Shown piece after piece: positions 44,799-52,830 of a stretch of DNA of 64,000 nt (position 1 is the stretch's first letter; each line of letters starts with the position of its first letter). The notes under the pieces were generated by a model. The model searched no databases and was not told where the DNA came from. It saw nothing but the letters and a program-made list of their open reading frames with translations. A program made the translations under genes and the position numbers. The stretch comes from Mucilaginibacter cryoferens (lineage in GTDB: Bacteria; Bacteroidota; Bacteroidia; Sphingobacteriales; Sphingobacteriaceae): positions 1 to 64,000 of the forward strand of contig NZ_JACHCR010000024.1 in assembly GCF_014205845.1 (NCBI RefSeq), given 5' to 3'.

Positions 44799-45644
44799 AT
44801 GGCGTGGTTTAAACGAGAGTTGAAAGGGATAATTACGACTACTGAGGAAAAGAAGGAAGCCCCTGATGGGATCTGGAATAAATGCCCTAATTGTAAGAAA
44901 CCTTTACACTATTCTGAGCAGGTTGAAAATCAATATGTTTGCCATTATTGTGGCTTTCATCTGCGTATAGGTTCAAAAGAATATTTTTCGGTACTGTTTG
45001 ATAATAACGAGTTTACAGAACTGTTTGAGAACCTTACCTCTGGCGATCCTTTACATTTTGAGGACACCAAAAAATATGCCGACCGGTTGGTTGAAACCCA
45101 GGCAAAAACTGGTTTAAAGGATGCTATCCGTGCTGCTGTTGGTAAAATTGACGAACAAGACATTGTAATTGCCTGTATGGATTTTAATTTCATAGGTGGT
45201 TCGATGGGATCTGTGGTAGGTGAAAAGATAGCACGTTCTATAGATCATAGCATTGCTAACAAGATCCCTTTTCTGATGATCTCCAAATCTGGTGGTGCAA
45301 GGATGATGGAAGCTGCGTTTTCGTTAATGCAAATGGCTAAAACATCGGCTAAACTAGCTTTATTATCACAGGCTAAAATTCCTTATATATCTTTACTAAC
45401 TGATCCTACCACAGGTGGTGTAACTGCTTCTTATGCGATGCTGGGCGATATCAACATTGCCGAGCCTGGTTCACTGATAGGTTTCGCAGGCCCAAGGGTT
45501 ATTAAAGAAACTATTAAAAAAGATTTGCCAAAAGGATTCCAAACTGCCGAATTTGTACAGGAACATGGTTTCCTTGATTTTATAGTCGACCGTAGGGAAA
45601 TGAAAGAGAAACTGGCATCATTTTTAAAAATGATGAAAAATTAA
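44799..45644 (+). CDS. accD: Acetyl-CoA carboxylase carboxyltransferase subunit beta
   Basis: 281 residues from the ATG at 44799 (AWFKRELKG, the typical N-terminus; a TTG at 44778 also is in frame). The N-terminal zinc ribbon has four Cys in CPNCKKP and CHYCGFH. The carboxyltransferase domain carries [22 protein letters not shown] and [15 protein letters not shown]. With AccA it moves a carboxyl group from biotin to acetyl-CoA to make malonyl-CoA for fatty-acid synthesis. Transcribed alone; a strong two-way hairpin follows. Confidence 0.95.
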   Translation: MAWFKRELKGIITTTEEKKEAPDGIWNKCPNCKKPLHYSEQVENQYVCHYCGFHLRIGSKEYFSVLFDNNEFTELFENLTSGDPLHFEDTKKYADRLVETQAKTGLKDAIRAAVGKIDEQDIVIACMDFNFIGGSMGSVVGEKIARSIDHSIANKIPFLMISKSGGARMMEAAFSLMQMAKTSAKLALLSQAKIPYISLLTDPTTGGVTASYAMLGDINIAEPGSLIGFAGPRVIKETIKKDLPKGFQTAEFVQEHGFLDFIVDRREMKEKLASFLKMMKN

Positions 45645-45665
45645 GCTTCTTTAATTCGATATAAC

Positions 45666-45698
45666 AACAAAGGCTATCCGTTTTGGATAACCTTTGTT
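45666..45698. terminator. Bidirectional terminator after accD
   Basis: AACAAAGGCTATCC (45666-45679) pairs with GGATAACCTTTGTT (45685-45698), one mismatch and a GTTTT loop. It lies between accD and the converging small gene and can serve both. Confidence 0.75.
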
Positions 45699-45716
45699 AT
45701 TATATCGAAACGAAAT

Positions 45717-45938
45717 TTATTTTGTTATACAACCCGCGAGCGCACCAGCCCCAGGTATATCCCTATCAGGAAGATCGGCAAAACTGCCATCCTGATGCAA
45801 AACTTTCAAGTTTTTTCTATTGGGGCCAAACCTTTCAAGGTTATTGTTACCTAGGTTAGCAGCGTCCATTTCCCTGTTTGCTCCCCTTATCCACATACCG
45901 TTGTCCGGGTTTCTGCCTGGTTCTACATAATTGTTCAT
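45717..45938 (-). CDS. Small hydrophilic protein, paralogue 1 (KNLK...DGSFADLPD family)
   Basis: 73 residues, no signal or membrane segment, rich in N, D, G and R and probably disordered. The C-terminal half has GPNRKNLKVLHQDGSFADLP and then GAGALAGCITK, shared with the gene at 46234 (GPSKKNLKILNDDGSFADLP ... GAGAQSASITE). An AGGAGG Shine-Dalgarno sequence stands 8 bases before its ATG, which is rare in this phylum. The palindrome GTTTGTGTCACAAAC is upstream. Function unknown; conserved tail and paired copies argue for a real gene, perhaps stress-related. Confidence 0.7.
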   Translation of the reverse strand: MNNYVEPGRNPDNGMWIRGANREMDAANLGNNNLERFGPNRKNLKVLHQDGSFADLPDRDIPGAGALAGCITK

Positions 45939-45946
45939 GATGTTAT

Positions 45947-45952
45947 CCTCCT
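45947..45952 (-). promoter_or_regulatory. Perfect Shine-Dalgarno sequence
   Basis: The minus strand reads AGGAGG eight bases before the ATG of the 73-residue gene. Most leaders in this window are AT-rich without such a site, which makes this one stand out and supports the start. Confidence 0.7.
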
Positions 45953-46063
45953 GTATATTTTAGGTTAAAATATTAGTAATACTAAACATTTATTCAGCAC
46001 AGAGTTCATGACATTTATTTGTCGGTGGTAAGTTAAGATGAGCCGGCCATGGGCGGTATTCCT

Positions 46064-46078
46064 GTTTGTGTCACAAAC
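46064..46078. promoter_or_regulatory. 15-base palindrome, possible operator
   Basis: GTTTGTG-T-CACAAAC is a perfect 7-base inverted repeat, 126 bases upstream of the small gene at 45717-45938. It resembles a dimeric regulator site in form; no regulator is encoded next to it. Confidence 0.3.
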
Positions 46079-46182
46079 CTTATATAGTATATTAACTTAT
46101 TATTATTCAATTTATTATCTACGATCACCCCTTCCAAGGCGTTATTATTGACCAGGGAAAAATGAAGGATTGCCGCAGTTGA

Positions 46183-46216
46183 TAAGAATGGCTATCCAAT
46201 AGTATAGCCATTCTTA
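46183..46216. terminator. Hairpin after the second small gene
   Basis: TAAGAATGGCTAT pairs with ATAGCCATTCTTA around a 7-base loop (46183-46216). It lies 17 bases after the stop of the small minus-strand gene. The T-run is on the plus-strand side, so it is at best a weak terminator on the minus strand. Confidence 0.5.
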
Positions 46217-46233
46217 TTTTCAAGCAGCGAGTT

Positions 46234-46452
46234 TTATTCGGTTATGGAAGCCGATTGTGCGCCAGCCCCATTTATCTCCTTATCCGGAAGATCCGCGAAA
46301 CTTCCATCATCATTTAAAATCTTCAAATTTTTCTTGCTGGGGCCTTGGCTTTCTAAGTTGTTTTTACTTTGGTTGGTGTTAGTAGCCTGGTTGCTTTCCT
46401 TTACTTTCTTATTATTTTGCTGATTTATAACAGCATCTTTATATTCACTCAT
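46234..46452 (-). CDS. Small hydrophilic protein, paralogue 2 (KNLK...DGSFADLPD family)
   Basis: 72 residues, rich in N, Q, K and S, predicted disordered. The tail (GPSKKNLKILNDDGSFADLP and on to ITE) matches the neighbouring 73-residue protein; the N-terminal halves differ. The ATG at 46452 (MSEYKDAVINQQ) is preferred; it is the last of three ATGs created by a 19-base tandem repeat, and the only one in frame. An upstream GTG at 46467 would also be in frame. Function unknown; the conserved C-terminal motif suggests binding to a common partner. Confidence 0.7.
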   Translation of the reverse strand: MSEYKDAVINQQNNKKVKESNQATNTNQSKNNLESQGPSKKNLKILNDDGSFADLPDKEINGAGAQSASITE

Positions 46453-46496
46453 GATCTTTATATTCACTCATGATCTTTATATTCACTCATGATCTT
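46434..46496 (-). repeat. 19-bp tandem repeat triplicating a start site
   Basis: On the minus strand the unit ATGAGTGAATATAAAGATC occurs three times, with ATGs at 46490, 46471 and 46452 (the third copy ends in G instead of C), preceded by a further partial AAGATC. Because 19 is not a multiple of three, the two upstream ATGs are out of frame with the gene. Each opens an 8-codon frame (MSEYKDHE) that ends at a TGA lying five bases into the next copy, just past its ATG. Confidence 0.85.
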
Positions 46497-46509
46497 GCCC
46501 CCTTATGTT

Positions 46510-46606
46510 TTAAGTCCTTAATCGGTAGTCCTAAGTCGCATTTTTTCTATACTTAGACCTTAAGACTTTCGACTAAAGACTAAGCGTCAATTTATCTATG
46601 ACACGA
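46510..46606 (-). repeat. Dispersed intergenic palindromic element, copy B
   Basis: Reverse-complement copy of the element at 11383-11474 (about 55 of the first 64 positions match by hand). The rest has the words AAGTCTTAAGG, ACTTAGGACTA and TTAAGGACTTAAA, which fold into an imperfect hairpin. It lies upstream of the triplicated start site and downstream of the third small gene. Confidence 0.65.
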
Positions 46607-46652
46607 CATTAGGTTATCGGTTAACAAACAGTGAAATTGATTTAGACTAAAA

Positions 46653-47015
46653 TTATATCCCTTCGGTGCCTGGCTCATGTCCTACCATTCTGCCTGTAGT
46701 TCTCCCCTGAGGCCTGCTTGCAAAATCTGTTTTGGATGGCCCTACCGATGGAAACTCCTTTTTATTGGGTGGGGTTACATCAGTTTGCTCACTGTATGAG
46801 GTATCAGCCCCCCTATCCGGTTGATCAACCTCAGCCTGGCTATGGTAGCCTGAGCCTTCCTTATTAGTTTCATGCTCTTCGGGTATCTCATCCGGGGCTT
46901 CTCCACTTTTTTTCAAATGGTCGTGTTTTTGTCCGGGAAATGAGTTGTTGTTATTGTCGAAATCATTACGATTTTTATCCCGGTTGTTTTGGGATTGTTC
47001 ACTATTCTTATTCAT
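46653..47015 (-). CDS. Hydrophilic, probably disordered small protein
   Basis: 120 residues, very rich in N, D, E, G, S and P, with no hydrophobic stretch and no signal peptide, so likely disordered. The C-terminus (GPSKTDFASRPQGRTTGRM) begins with the same GPSK as the small paralogue downstream, but the rest differs. I do not recognise a family. Composition resembles stress-related hydrophilins. It is the first of three small hydrophilic genes in a row on the minus strand, downstream of the cysteine desulfurase gene. Confidence 0.6.
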   Translation of the reverse strand: MNKNSEQSQNNRDKNRNDFDNNNNSFPGQKHDHLKKSGEAPDEIPEEHETNKEGSGYHSQAEVDQPDRGADTSYSEQTDVTPPNKKEFPSVGPSKTDFASRPQGRTTGRMVGHEPGTEGI

Positions 47016-47177
47016 AGGTTTTAATTTTAGTGTTGATTAATAAACCCACGGAAATAGATTATTGTTTCCAAATAAGAAAATAATTTTCCATTAAGTGTAC
47101 CGAAATATAAATTTCAGATGAGAAATTCAGTTTATGTCGTCATTGACAGAAGGCGAAGTAATAACAGGCTATGGGTG

Positions 47178-47213
47178 AAAAACTCACGAAGTTTTGAAAA
47201 CTTCATGAGTTTT
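47178..47213 (-). terminator. Terminator of the cysteine desulfurase gene
   Basis: AAAACTCACGAAGTTTT and GAAAACTTCATGAGTTTT pair along nearly the whole length with one mismatch; a T-run follows on the minus strand. It lies 14 bases after the stop. Confidence 0.8.
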
Positions 47214-47227
47214 TTCGGCGTATGAGT

Positions 47228-48364
47228 TTACGCGTTTACCAAACAAAGTTCTTTTACCTTGGCCACGGTAAAATCAACTTCTTCTTTGGTGTTATATTTT
47301 GAGAATGAGAATCTTACAGATGGCCTTGACGAACTTGCACCAATGGCGGTAAGTACATGTGAACCAATATCGGTACCAGAGCTGCACGCGCTGCCGCCGG
47401 ACGCAGATATTCCGCTGATATCTAAATTAAACAGCAACATATCGGCCATTTCCATTTCAGGGAAGGCTACGTTAAGCACGGTATATAAACTTTTTTCAGC
47501 ATCAGTTTCACCGTTAAAGTTCACACCCGGAATCTCGCTGCTTAGTTTGCCTAACATGTACGATTTTAATCCCTGTATGTGTGCCTGGTGCTGCTCCATT
47601 TCGCTGTAAGCTAATTCCAAAGCTTTGGCCAGGCCAACTATACCGTAAATATTTTCGGTACCGCCACGCATGTTGCGCTCCTGGGAGCCGCCGTATATTA
47701 AAGGCTTTATTTTAATACGATGATTGATATGTAAAAAACCTACACCTTTAGGGCCGTGCAATTTGTGACCGGCACAAACCAAAAAATGCGTTTTAAGTTT
47801 GCTTAAATCATGTTGGTAATGCCCCATCGTTTGCACGGTATCGCAGTGATAGATAGCGTTATAAGCCTCGCAAAGATCGCCAATACGGTTCATGTCCGAC
47901 AACGTACCTATTTCGTTATTGGCGTGCATTATAGATACCAGGCTGCGGGCATTATCTTTCAATAATGTTTCCAGGTGGTCGTAATCAATATTCCCTTTGC
48001 CATCTATATTAACAAAACTCAATTTAATAACTCCAGCTTTTTGCATGGCCTCCAGTGTATGCAGCACCGCATGATGTTCAATATGGCTGGTAATGGCATG
48101 GGTAAGATTATGATCAACAATACTACAGCGTATGGCAGTATTATCAGCTTCGGTACCGCTTGAGGTAAAAAATATCTCGGCCGGTGAGGTATGCAACAGA
48201 TTAGCAATGGTTTTGCGCGATCTTTCGATCAAAGTTCGTGCCTCACGACCATGAGAATGAATAGACGATGGATTACCATAATGGTTTTCCATCACTTTAT
48301 ACATTTCTTTTAAAACTTCAGGGTCAAGCGGCGTAGTAGCTGCATTGTCGAAATAAACACGCAT
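47228..48364 (-). CDS. Cysteine desulfurase (NifS/IscS-like)
   Basis: 378 residues of PLP-dependent aminotransferase class V. The Lys that binds PLP is in CAGHKLHGPKG and the catalytic Cys in SGGSACSSG. FDNAATTP at the N-terminus, SSGTEADNTAI and HANNEIGT are also typical. It takes sulfur from cysteine to make alanine and a persulfide for Fe-S clusters or tRNA thiolation. There are no iscU, iscA or mnmA genes next to it, so the acceptor pathway is not known. Transcribed alone, with its own terminator. Confidence 0.93.
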   Translation of the reverse strand: MRVYFDNAATTPLDPEVLKEMYKVMENHYGNPSSIHSHGREARTLIERSRKTIANLLHTSPAEIFFTSSGTEADNTAIRCSIVDHNLTHAITSHIEHHAVLHTLEAMQKAGVIKLSFVNIDGKGNIDYDHLETLLKDNARSLVSIMHANNEIGTLSDMNRIGDLCEAYNAIYHCDTVQTMGHYQHDLSKLKTHFLVCAGHKLHGPKGVGFLHINHRIKIKPLIYGGSQERNMRGGTENIYGIVGLAKALELAYSEMEQHQAHIQGLKSYMLGKLSSEIPGVNFNGETDAEKSLYTVLNVAFPEMEMADMLLFNLDISGISASGGSACSSGTDIGSHVLTAIGASSSRPSVRFSFSKYNTKEEVDFTVAKVKELCLVNA

Positions 48365-48370
48365 CGTTAT

Positions 48371-48455
48371 AGCAATTAATGATTTATTAAATAATTGAGT
48401 TATTGAATAAAAACTGATTTCTCAATCAATAATTCAGTAAATCAATAATTCAACA
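48371..48455. repeat. Imperfect palindrome built from AATTATTGA words
   Basis: Left part ATAATTGAGTTATTGAATAA and right part CAATCAATAATTCAGTAAAT, followed by another CAATAATTCA, are complementary in register. It fills the gap between the glmM stop (48462) and the cysteine desulfurase start (48364). Confidence 0.55.
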
Positions 48456-48461
48456 AATGGG

Positions 48462-49850
48462 TCAGTTAACTTGTAAAATCTCTTTAATATCTGCGATTAT
48501 CTTATTTGCCAAACCGTTTGCAACCGTTTCAGAATTGCCCTCGGAGTAAATGCGAATAATCGGTTCAGTATTTGAACGACGCAAATGTACCCATTCTTTA
48601 TCAAATTCTATTTTCAAACCGTCAATTGTTGAATGCGGCTGATTCATGTATTTCTGCTCTACCTTGCTCAAAAGGGCATCTATGTCCATTTCGGGCGTTA
48701 AAGTTATTTTGTTTTTTGAGATAAAATAACCTGGATATGACCTACGCAGGTTTGATACCGACTTACCATATTTAGCCAGATGGGTTAAAAACAAAGCAAT
48801 TCCAACCAAAGCGTCGCGGCCGTAGTGGATCTCAGGATAGATGATACCACCATTACCTTCGCCGCCAATAACCGCATTAACTTCTTTCATTTTGTTAACT
48901 ACGTTCACCTCTCCTACTGCCGATGCGTGATATTCGCCGCCGGCTTGTTCGGTAACATCGCGTAGCGCACGGGTCGACGACAGGTTTGATACGGTATTGC
49001 CCAGGTTGTTTTGCAGCACGTAATCGGCCACAGCAACCAGCGTATATTCTTCGCCAAACATGTTACCATCTTCGCAAACAAAGCAAAGGCGATCAACATC
49101 GGGATCAACAGCGATACCTAAGTGTGCCCTTTTGTTTAAAACCTCTTTAGATAGCGCGGTAAGGTTCTCTGGCAATGGTTCGGGGTTGTGCGGAAAGTTA
49201 CCGTCGGGCTCGCAATATAATTCGTGCACCGTGTTTACGCCTAAAGCTTTCAACAAAGCAGGTACAAAAATGCCGCCGGTCGAATTTACACAATCAATAA
49301 CAACGCTAAAATCGGCCTTTTTAATGGCTTCTACATCAACAAGTGGCAAATCTAATACCAGATCTATATGTTTTTGTAACCAGGTATCATCTTGTGTTAC
49401 TTTACCCAGATCGTTTACATCGGCATATGTAAAATCACTACTCTCGGCAATATCCAATACTTCTTTACCATCGGCATCACTTATAAACTCACCATTGGCA
49501 TTAAGTAATTTAAGTGCGTTCCATTGTTTGGGATTATGGCTTGCGGTAAGGATAATACCACCTGCGGCTTGCTCGCCGGTAACAGCAACCTCAACAGTTG
49601 GAGTGGTTGATAAGCCAAGGTCTATCACATCAATACCCAACCCTTGCAAAGTGCCAATTACCAGGTTATTAACCATAGCACCCGATAAACGGGCATCACG
49701 GCCAATCACAATTTTTTTAATGCCCGACTTTTTAACGGCCCAGGCACCATAAGCAGAAGTGAACTTTACAATATCCAGCGGTGTTAAACCATCGCCAACA
49801 GCACCGCCAATGGTGCCGCGTATTCCCGAAATTGATTTTATGAGTGTCAA
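48462..49850 (-). CDS. glmM: Phosphoglucosamine mutase
   Basis: 462 residues of the alpha-D-phosphohexomutase family. The phosphoserine loop is in TASHNP (Ser104), the metal loop in DPDVDRL, the sugar-binding loop in GEGNGGIIYP and the phosphate-binding loop in RRSNTEPIIRIYSE. It converts glucosamine-6-phosphate to glucosamine-1-phosphate for UDP-GlcNAc. I start it at a TTG (49850, followed by TLIKSISGIRGTIGG), the usual N-terminus in this group; the longer frame to 49925 would add 25 residues without homology. The palindrome at 48371 follows its stop. Confidence 0.88.
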   Translation of the reverse strand: MTLIKSISGIRGTIGGAVGDGLTPLDIVKFTSAYGAWAVKKSGIKKIVIGRDARLSGAMVNNLVIGTLQGLGIDVIDLGLSTTPTVEVAVTGEQAAGGIILTASHNPKQWNALKLLNANGEFISDADGKEVLDIAESSDFTYADVNDLGKVTQDDTWLQKHIDLVLDLPLVDVEAIKKADFSVVIDCVNSTGGIFVPALLKALGVNTVHELYCEPDGNFPHNPEPLPENLTALSKEVLNKRAHLGIAVDPDVDRLCFVCEDGNMFGEEYTLVAVADYVLQNNLGNTVSNLSSTRALRDVTEQAGGEYHASAVGEVNVVNKMKEVNAVIGGEGNGGIIYPEIHYGRDALVGIALFLTHLAKYGKSVSNLRRSYPGYFISKNKITLTPEMDIDALLSKVEQKYMNQPHSTIDGLKIEFDKEWVHLRRSNTEPIIRIYSEGNSETVANGLANKIIADIKEILQVN

Positions 49851-50096
49851 AATTGTAGTTGTTTTTTGTGGAACAAAAGTAAAATATTTAACCGATAGCC
49901 GGGTACAATTTATATTTTTCTGCAAACGTTTGTTCAGTAAAAAACGCCCTAAATTACTCCGAGAGCTAGTTTATAGCTTGTAATAACGCTGTATTGTTAA
50001 CGCAGGTTATGGCTGCGGCATATTTCCAAGGCGAATTAAATGTCTATTTTAAAAGTTTATACCAGCCTGCTATAAAACTTGTTTTAAAGTATTTGA

Positions 50097-50104
50097 TAAC
50101 TTTG
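50097..50104 (+). promoter_or_regulatory. Putative -7 element of the PAP2-ZIP promoter
   Basis: TAACTTTG matches the TAnnTTTG consensus 31 bases before the PAP2 ATG. There is no good TTTG at the usual -33 distance. Confidence 0.3.
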
Positions 50105-50135
50105 AAGCAAAACCCTAACATATATAGCAGCACCG

Positions 50136-50699
50136 ATGCCTGATTACATACTACAACTCGACCGGCATTTATTTTATTTTATTAATCACGATCTGACGAA
50201 TCCATTCTTTGATCTGGTGATGCCCTGGTTGCGTAACCCCAAATTTTGGATTCCACTGTATATTTTCATTATCGCTTTCTCTTTATGGAAATACAGAAAG
50301 GTTGGCGCTATTATTATAGTTTTATTGGCCGCAACCGCTGGCTTTGCCGATTTCACCAGCGGCATACTCATCAAACACCAGGTACAAAGGCTTCGCCCCT
50401 GCCGCGATCCTGTAGTTGCGCAAACCGATATTAGCCGCGTTCCCTGCGGGTCTGGCTATAGCTTTCCATCAACGCATGCTACAGATCATTTTGCGATGGC
50501 CATATTTTTGTGTTTGGTTTTTGGTAAAAAATGGCGTTGGATATGGTTTTGGGCCATACTTTGGGCTGGCCTTATCTCATTTGCCCAGGTATACGTGGGC
50601 CTGCACTTCCCTGTTGATGTTGTTTGCGGGGCAATTTATGGCTCGTTAACGGGCATACTATTCGCTTATATTTTCAAAAAAATACAACCCTCCTTTTAA
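50136..50699 (+). CDS. PAP2-family phosphatase (membrane)
   Basis: 187 residues with about five membrane helices. Motifs: KHQVQRLRPC (KxxxxxxRP), FPSTHATDH (the usual PSGH has Thr in place of Gly) and AQVYVGLHFPVDV (with His and Asp). It probably removes phosphate from undecaprenyl pyrophosphate or another lipid phosphate on the outer face of the inner membrane. Its TAA overlaps the ATG of the ZIP gene (TAATG), so the two are translated together. Confidence 0.85.
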   Translation: MPDYILQLDRHLFYFINHDLTNPFFDLVMPWLRNPKFWIPLYIFIIAFSLWKYRKVGAIIIVLLAATAGFADFTSGILIKHQVQRLRPCRDPVVAQTDISRVPCGSGYSFPSTHATDHFAMAIFLCLVFGKKWRWIWFWAILWAGLISFAQVYVGLHFPVDVVCGAIYGSLTGILFAYIFKKIQPSF

Positions 50700-51415
50700 T
50701 GGAAATCTGGAAAGTACTGATCTTATTTTTAAGCGCCTCTTGCGGGGGCTTATCCGTTTTTCTGTTTAAAGGCGATAACCATAAAATGCTGAAACTGGTA
50801 TTATCCTTTAGCGGAGCGTACCTGTTTGGCATTACCGTTTTACACCTGATACCAGATGCCTACCACGGCAATGATAATTATGTTGGGGTATTTATATTGA
50901 TAGGTTTTTTATTCCAGATAGTTTTAGAACAATTTTCGGACGGGATAGAGCATGGCCATATGCACAAACACGTAGGCAATATACCTGCGTTTCCGATAGG
51001 CATAATGGTAAGCCTTTGCCTGCACGCTTTTTTAGAGGGAATGCCACTGGCACAAGGCAACCAGGATCAGTTGGTTTATGGGATAGCTTTGCACCATATT
51101 CCGGCTGCCTTCGCTTTGGGTACGGTGTTGCTTACCAATAAACAAGGTAAAAACAAAACAGCATTTTTTATATTGTTATTTGCTATAATGGCGCCGGCTG
51201 GCTATTTTTTCAGCAATACTTTAAGCACCAGCAATATTGGTAACCTGCAACATTACTTTAACCGGATAATGGGTGTGGTTATTGGTATATTTTTACATAT
51301 CTCAACTACCATCCTTTTTGAATCAAGTGCCGATCATAAATTTAATTTGAGGAAAATGGTTGCTGTACTATTAGGTGTATCAATTGCTTTGCTTGGCTTT
51401 TTGAGTGAATTGTAA
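50699..51415 (+). CDS. ZIP-family metal transporter
   Basis: 238 residues, about seven or eight membrane helices. Helix IV and V metal sites are SLCLHAFLEGMPL (H...EG) and ALHHIPAAFALG (HH...P), and a His-rich loop (DGIEHGHMHKH) precedes them. ZIP proteins bring in Zn or Fe. The ATG at 50699 overlaps the PAP2 stop, and an in-frame upstream start at 50624 lies inside the PAP2 gene and is rejected. Transcription ends at the hairpin at 51457. Confidence 0.88.
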   Translation: MEIWKVLILFLSASCGGLSVFLFKGDNHKMLKLVLSFSGAYLFGITVLHLIPDAYHGNDNYVGVFILIGFLFQIVLEQFSDGIEHGHMHKHVGNIPAFPIGIMVSLCLHAFLEGMPLAQGNQDQLVYGIALHHIPAAFALGTVLLTNKQGKNKTAFFILLFAIMAPAGYFFSNTLSTSNIGNLQHYFNRIMGVVIGIFLHISTTILFESSADHKFNLRKMVAVLLGVSIALLGFLSEL

Positions 51416-51456
51416 CGCTGCTCCACTTTCTAAATTTTACTATCTTTAATGTACGA

Positions 51457-51490
51457 TAAAGGCGGCTATCTTTCGGGTAACCGCCTTTAT
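51457..51490 (+). terminator. Rho-independent terminator of the PAP2-ZIP unit
   Basis: TAAAGGCGG pairs with CCGCCTTTA across a 15-base loop, followed by TTATTTTTG. Confidence 0.8.
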
Positions 51491-51540
51491 TTATTTTTGA
51501 AGGAGTAGTGTTAAGTGTTTTATCGCGGAGCATCAAAACA

Positions 51541-52605
51541 TTAATTAATACTCTCCAACATCTTAATATACAACTCAATACCTTCTCTTATCTCATCCAC
51601 ATATACAAATTCATCGGCAGTATGTGAGCGTGCCGAATCGCCGGGACCAACTTTGATAGACGGAATATCCAGTAACGACTGATCTGATGTTGTTGGCGAG
51701 CCATAAGTTGTACGGCCTAACGCAATGCCAGCCTGCACAATAGCATGTTCTTTAGGGATAGATGACGGCTTTAAACGAATTGAACGCGGCACAACATCGC
51801 AGCTCACATGCTGGCGGATGATCTCCAACACTTCTTCGTTACGATAGGCATCTGTAACGCGTACATCAACAGTAAACACACAGCTTGCAGGTACCACATT
51901 ATGCTGCGAGCCTGCGTTGATAATAGTAACCGACATCTTTATCGGCCCAAATACTTCAGATTCATTTGGAAATTTAAAGCTGTGGAACCATTCAATATCT
52001 GTGAGCGCTTTATAAATAGCGTTGTCGCCTTCTTCGCGGGCAGCATGGCCGGCACGCCCGTGGGCTGTACAATCCAATACCATTAAGCCACGCTCGGCAA
52101 TGGCCAGTTGCATGAGAGTTGGCTCACCTACTATACCAAAATCAAGCTGACCAAGTTCTGGTATAATAAGCTCCAGTCCGTTAACGCCAGAGATCTCCTC
52201 CTCGGCCGTAGTGGCCAGGCAAAAGTTATACTTTAGGTTTTCCTTATCGTGAAAATGCAGAAATACGGCAATTAGCGATACCAGGCAACCGCCGGCGTCA
52301 TTACTGCCCAAACCAAAGAGTTTGCCATCCTCAATTTTGGCATCAAAAGGATCGCGGGTATAGCCCGAGTTTGGTTTTACCGTATCATGGTGCGAATTAA
52401 GCAGGATAGTTGGTTTGGCAGCATCAAAATGCTTGTTCCACGCCCAGATATTGTTGAGCTTGCGATGGGTGGTTACACCATGTTGCTGTAAAAACTCATT
52501 GATCAGATCGGCGGTGCGGTCTTCCTCTTTGCTAAAAGATGGTATTGATATTAATTGTTGCAGTAAAGTAACTGCCAATTGAAATAGATTGTTGCTATCG
52601 GTCAT
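51541..52605 (-). CDS. M20-family metallohydrolase (ArgE/DapE-like deacylase)
   Basis: 354 residues of the M20 peptidase family. The first metal site is LNSHHDTVKP (HxD), the catalytic base and metal ligands are in TTAEEEISG (EE), and GSNDAGGC supplies the bridging Asp. In Bacteroidota, proteins of this branch act as N-acetylornithine or N-acetylcitrulline deacetylases in arginine synthesis, but without other arg genes nearby the substrate is uncertain. It is transcribed alone on the minus strand. Confidence 0.85.
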   Translation of the reverse strand: MTDSNNLFQLAVTLLQQLISIPSFSKEEDRTADLINEFLQQHGVTTHRKLNNIWAWNKHFDAAKPTILLNSHHDTVKPNSGYTRDPFDAKIEDGKLFGLGSNDAGGCLVSLIAVFLHFHDKENLKYNFCLATTAEEEISGVNGLELIIPELGQLDFGIVGEPTLMQLAIAERGLMVLDCTAHGRAGHAAREEGDNAIYKALTDIEWFHSFKFPNESEVFGPIKMSVTIINAGSQHNVVPASCVFTVDVRVTDAYRNEEVLEIIRQHVSCDVVPRSIRLKPSSIPKEHAIVQAGIALGRTTYGSPTTSDQSLLDIPSIKVGPGDSARSHTADEFVYVDEIREGIELYIKMLESIN

Positions 52606-52710
52606 AATATTGGGATAATTCCCATGAATGTTCAGGAGGCAAAATTAATAACTTTTTATGTAACGATGCGGATCTGAAAACAGTATAAATATATACCTGA
52701 ATCACAGCGT

Positions 52711-52830
52711 GCTAGATGTGCAGGTTTTAGATTTAAGATGTGCAGGTTATAGATTGCAGATGTGGGCAATATAAATAAACCTTATGCAAGCAAATCATTT
52801 GCATATCTAAAATCTGCACATCTATCACTC
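52711..52830. repeat. Imperfect palindrome built from AGATGTGCAG words
   Basis: The left part has AGATGTGCAGGTTTTAGAT, then AGATGTGCAGG and GCAGATGTG again; the right part (52802-52828) contains ATCTAAAATCTGCACATCT, their complement. It spans the gap between two minus-strand genes, and its right arm overlaps the stop codon of the KgtP-like transporter gene (52825-52827). Confidence 0.6.

Noticed and set aside
46434..46606. CRISPR array
   Set aside because: The 19-bp repeats are directly abutting with no spacers, and no cas genes are present. No CRISPR array is seen in the window.
49060..49752. 230-codon plus-strand open frame antisense to glmM
   Set aside because: It lies wholly inside glmM on the other strand, its product is rich in Ser/Thr/Pro/Lys as expected from an antisense shadow, and it matches no family.
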